Assembly (NCBI GenBank): GCA_910586565.1 | Contig: CAJUIT010000036.1 | Span: 1 to 7,173, forward strand | DNA: 7,173 bases | Reading direction: 5' to 3' | From: an uncultured Muribaculaceae bacterium | GTDB taxonomy: Bacteria > Bacteroidota > Bacteroidia > Bacteroidales > Muribaculaceae | Shown: positions 5,832 to 7,173 of the stretch, piece after piece | Numbering within the stretch: the first letter of the stretch is position 1 | How the letters are laid out: each line of letters opens with the position of its first letter | Translations under genes and position numbers: made by a program | Notes under the pieces: model-generated | The model's database searches: none | Told to the model about the DNA's origin: nothing | The model's input: the letters and a program-made list of their open reading frames with translations, nothing else

Positions 5832-6974
5832 ATGGCAGCAAAATATCCCTTTCTTGATCTCGGGCCCGTCAACGCTCCCTATATGGATGAGATAACCGCC
5901 GCGATGGAGCGCATTGTGCGCGGCGGGCGGTATGTGGGGGGCGCCGAGGTTGAACAACTTGAAGCAAACCTGTGCCGCCTGACGGGGGCATCGCATGCCG
6001 TTGCCGTGAGCAACGGCCTCGACGCGCTCCGATTGATTTTGCGCGGCTATGTGGAGTTGGGGGCTCTCAAGCCCGGCGATGAGGTGATTGTGCCTGCTAA
6101 CACCTACATTGCATCGGTGCTTGCAATCACCGATGCAGGGCTGCGGCCGGTGTTGGTCGACCCCGAGGAGGCCACTTCAAATCTCGATGTTGAACGTGTG
6201 GCCGAAGCTTTGACGCCGCGCACACGTGCCATCATGCCTGTGCATCTCTACGGGCGCGTGTGCTGGAGCGAGGCTTTGGCTGCCATCGCCCGCGATAACA
6301 ATCTGCTTGTGGTGGAGGATAATGCGCAGGCCATCGGTGCTGTCACTCCGGTTGCAGGTTTGCACGGCCATCACACCACAGGTGCATTGGGGCATGCGGC
6401 AGGTTTCAGCTTCTATCCCACAAAAAATATCGGGGCGATGGGGGATGCCGGAGCGGTGACAACATCCGATGCCGAGCTGGCGCGGGTTGTCAGGGCGCTG
6501 GCCAATTATGGTGGCGACCGCCGCTACCATAATGTTTATTGCGGATTCAATTGCCGCATGGATCCGTTGCAGGCTGCGGTGCTGAATGTGAAACTTCCTC
6601 ATATCGACGAGGAGAACGAATTGCGCCGCAATCTGGCCGACATATACCTGTCGGGGATTGATAACCCTGAGGTGAGGTTGTCGCAAAGACCTTTCACGCG
6701 CGGCGAGCATGTCTATCATCAGTTTGTGGTTCATGTGGCCGACCGCGAAGCGTTCACCCGCCATCTCGATGCCAACGGGGTGGGGTGGGATTGTCACTAT
6801 GCCGTGCCTCCTCACCGTCAGCCCTGCTATGCCGACACATTGGGGCGCGGCGCCCACCTGCCGGTGACCGAGCAACTTGGCGACACTTGTGTGAGTTTGC
6901 CCATCACGCGGTGCACCTCTGTCGACGATGTGGCAGCAATCGTTGGAATTATCAACTGTTTTAGGAATAATTAA
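5832..6974 (+). CDS. fdtB: FdtB-type PLP-dependent dTDP-sugar 3-aminotransferase (DegT/DnrJ/EryC1/StrS family)
   Basis: The enzyme (380 residues from this ATG) transfers an amino group, usually from glutamate, to the 3-keto group of the nucleotide sugar made by the gene before it. Numbering from the ATG, the PLP-phosphate loop is SNGLDAL (60-66). The pyridine-nitrogen aspartate is D163 in VEDNAQAIGA, with Q166 beside it. The PLP lysine is K198 in SFYPTKNIGAMGD, and NCRMDPLQAA (240-249) is the conserved block that follows it. Length and order of motifs are normal. A His-rich stretch GLHGHHTTG (177-185) precedes the lysine region. A TTG three bases upstream (5829) is in frame but ATG is preferred. 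The neighbouring ketoisomerase favours C3 amination (FdtB or QdtB). The exact sugar is uncertain, so the symbol is provisional. Confidence 0.9.
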   Translation: MAAKYPFLDLGPVNAPYMDEITAAMERIVRGGRYVGGAEVEQLEANLCRLTGASHAVAVSNGLDALRLILRGYVELGALKPGDEVIVPANTYIASVLAITDAGLRPVLVDPEEATSNLDVERVAEALTPRTRAIMPVHLYGRVCWSEALAAIARDNNLLVVEDNAQAIGAVTPVAGLHGHHTTGALGHAAGFSFYPTKNIGAMGDAGAVTTSDAELARVVRALANYGGDRRYHNVYCGFNCRMDPLQAAVLNVKLPHIDEENELRRNLADIYLSGIDNPEVRLSQRPFTRGEHVYHQFVVHVADREAFTRHLDANGVGWDCHYAVPPHRQPCYADTLGRGAHLPVTEQLGDTCVSLPITRCTSVDDVAAIVGIINCFRNN

Positions 6975-6985
6975 CACAAAACAGT

Positions 6986-7002
6986 AGCCATAGCCGATGG
7001 CT
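6986..7002 (+). terminator. Weak hairpin after the aminotransferase gene
   Basis: AGCCAT at 6986-6991 and ATGGCT at 6997-7002 form a perfect 6-bp stem with a 5-base loop, 11 bases after the stop codon. The following sequence (TAATCATCC) is not a T-run, so this is at best a weak terminator or a 3'-end stabilising hairpin. Read-through into the next gene is possible. Confidence 0.3.
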
Positions 7003-7015
7003 TAATCATCCGCTC

Positions 7016-7046
7016 TTTGGTGAATGAAAAAAAATAATTAACTTTG
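7016..7046 (+). promoter_or_regulatory. Bacteroidetes-type promoter, TTTG-N19-TAACTTTG
   Basis: TTTG at 7016-7019 and TAACTTTG at 7039-7046 are separated by exactly 19 bases, which matches the described Bacteroidetes promoter architecture (-33 TTTG, -7 TAnnTTTG). Transcription would start near 7053, about 65 bases before the ATG at 7117. It is the best promoter match in the window and marks a new transcription unit after the aminosugar pair. Confidence 0.75.
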
Positions 7047-7116
7047 CCGTTGAAAAGATTTCAGGTGCGTTTACCCTTTCCAAGGTTTTTATCAACAATC
7101 CAAAATTCATTTTTTT

Positions 7117-7173
7117 ATGGCGCATAGTAAAAAAGCTGTGTTTAGGATAAAAGTTCATACATTTGCCAAAACA
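7117..7173 (+). CDS. 5' end of an unidentified gene, cut by the window edge
   Basis: An ATG at 7117 opens 19 codons that run to the last base without a stop. The peptide starts MAHSKKAVFRIKVH and is basic. It is too short to assign to a family, and it shows no signal peptide or membrane segment so far. Support comes from the promoter at 7016-7046, a leader length similar to that of the ketoisomerase gene, and an AT-rich run just before the start that resembles the other leaders here. It is the first in-frame ATG after a TGA at 7051-7053. It may be the next gene of a polysaccharide locus, but nothing in the visible sequence shows that. Confidence 0.5.
   Translation, partial: MAHSKKAVFRIKVHTFAKT

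Noticed and set aside
6177..6977. Minus-strand open frame of 266 codons opposite the aminotransferase gene
   Set aside because: It is antisense to a gene with a full set of PLP-enzyme motifs, has no recognisable domain or leader, and reflects codon bias on the coding strand.
1..7173. CRISPR array, tRNA or rRNA genes, insertion sequence or defence system
   Set aside because: I saw no regularly spaced repeats, tRNA-like cloverleaf, rRNA sequence, transposase or known defence domain in the window.

Overview
The window looks like chromosomal DNA of a GC-rich member of the Bacteroidales. The evidence is the promoter type (TAnnTTTG -7 boxes, one with a TTTG -33 box exactly 19 bases upstream), the near absence of Shine-Dalgarno sequences before starts, a lipoprotein M3 peptidase, a pair of adjacent rhomboid genes followed by a membrane-anchored endonuclease/exonuclease/phosphatase (EEP) protein, and a rhomboid C-terminal tail of a type I recall from Bacteroidetes. 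A gut family such as Muribaculaceae is a guess from base composition and protein style; the sequence does not prove it.

Layout. Positions 1-273 are gene-free. They hold a cluster of inverted repeats, including a perfect 12-bp palindromic hairpin that looks like a dispersed intergenic element, and then the intrinsic terminator of the leftward gene set. Positions 274-5167 hold four leftward genes. In transcription order they are a GlpG-like rhomboid protease, a second rhomboid with a cytoplasmic tail, an EEP hydrolase with three N-terminal membrane segments, and the M3 metallopeptidase Dcp with a lipoprotein signal. Spacings are 33, 10 and 90 bases, no terminator lies between them, and one promoter candidate lies upstream, so they probably form one transcription unit that is terminated at 199-249. 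Positions 5168-5375 are an AT-rich divergent promoter region. From 5376 two rightward genes encode a sugar 3,4-ketoisomerase (FdtA type) and a PLP-dependent sugar aminotransferase (FdtB type). A strong-looking promoter follows at 7016-7046, and the first 19 codons of another gene run off the right edge.

How the genes work together. The leftward set is a cell-envelope proteolysis and hydrolysis cluster: two intramembrane serine proteases, a hydrolase whose catalytic domain is predicted to face the periplasm, and a lipid-anchored peptidase that could degrade released peptides. A shared pathway is inference from linkage. The rightward pair carries out two consecutive steps from dTDP-4-keto-6-deoxyglucose to a dTDP-3-amino-3,6-dideoxyhexose, a building block for surface polysaccharide or glycoprotein glycans. 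The genes making the precursor (rfbA/rfbB) and the usual N-acetyltransferase are not in the window.

Nothing here is clearly a new defence or mobile system. The items most worth a second look are the structured repeat at the left end, the 18-bp tandem duplication over the FdtA stop codon, the predicted periplasmic EEP protein in a rhomboid cluster, and the unidentified promoter-driven gene at the right edge.
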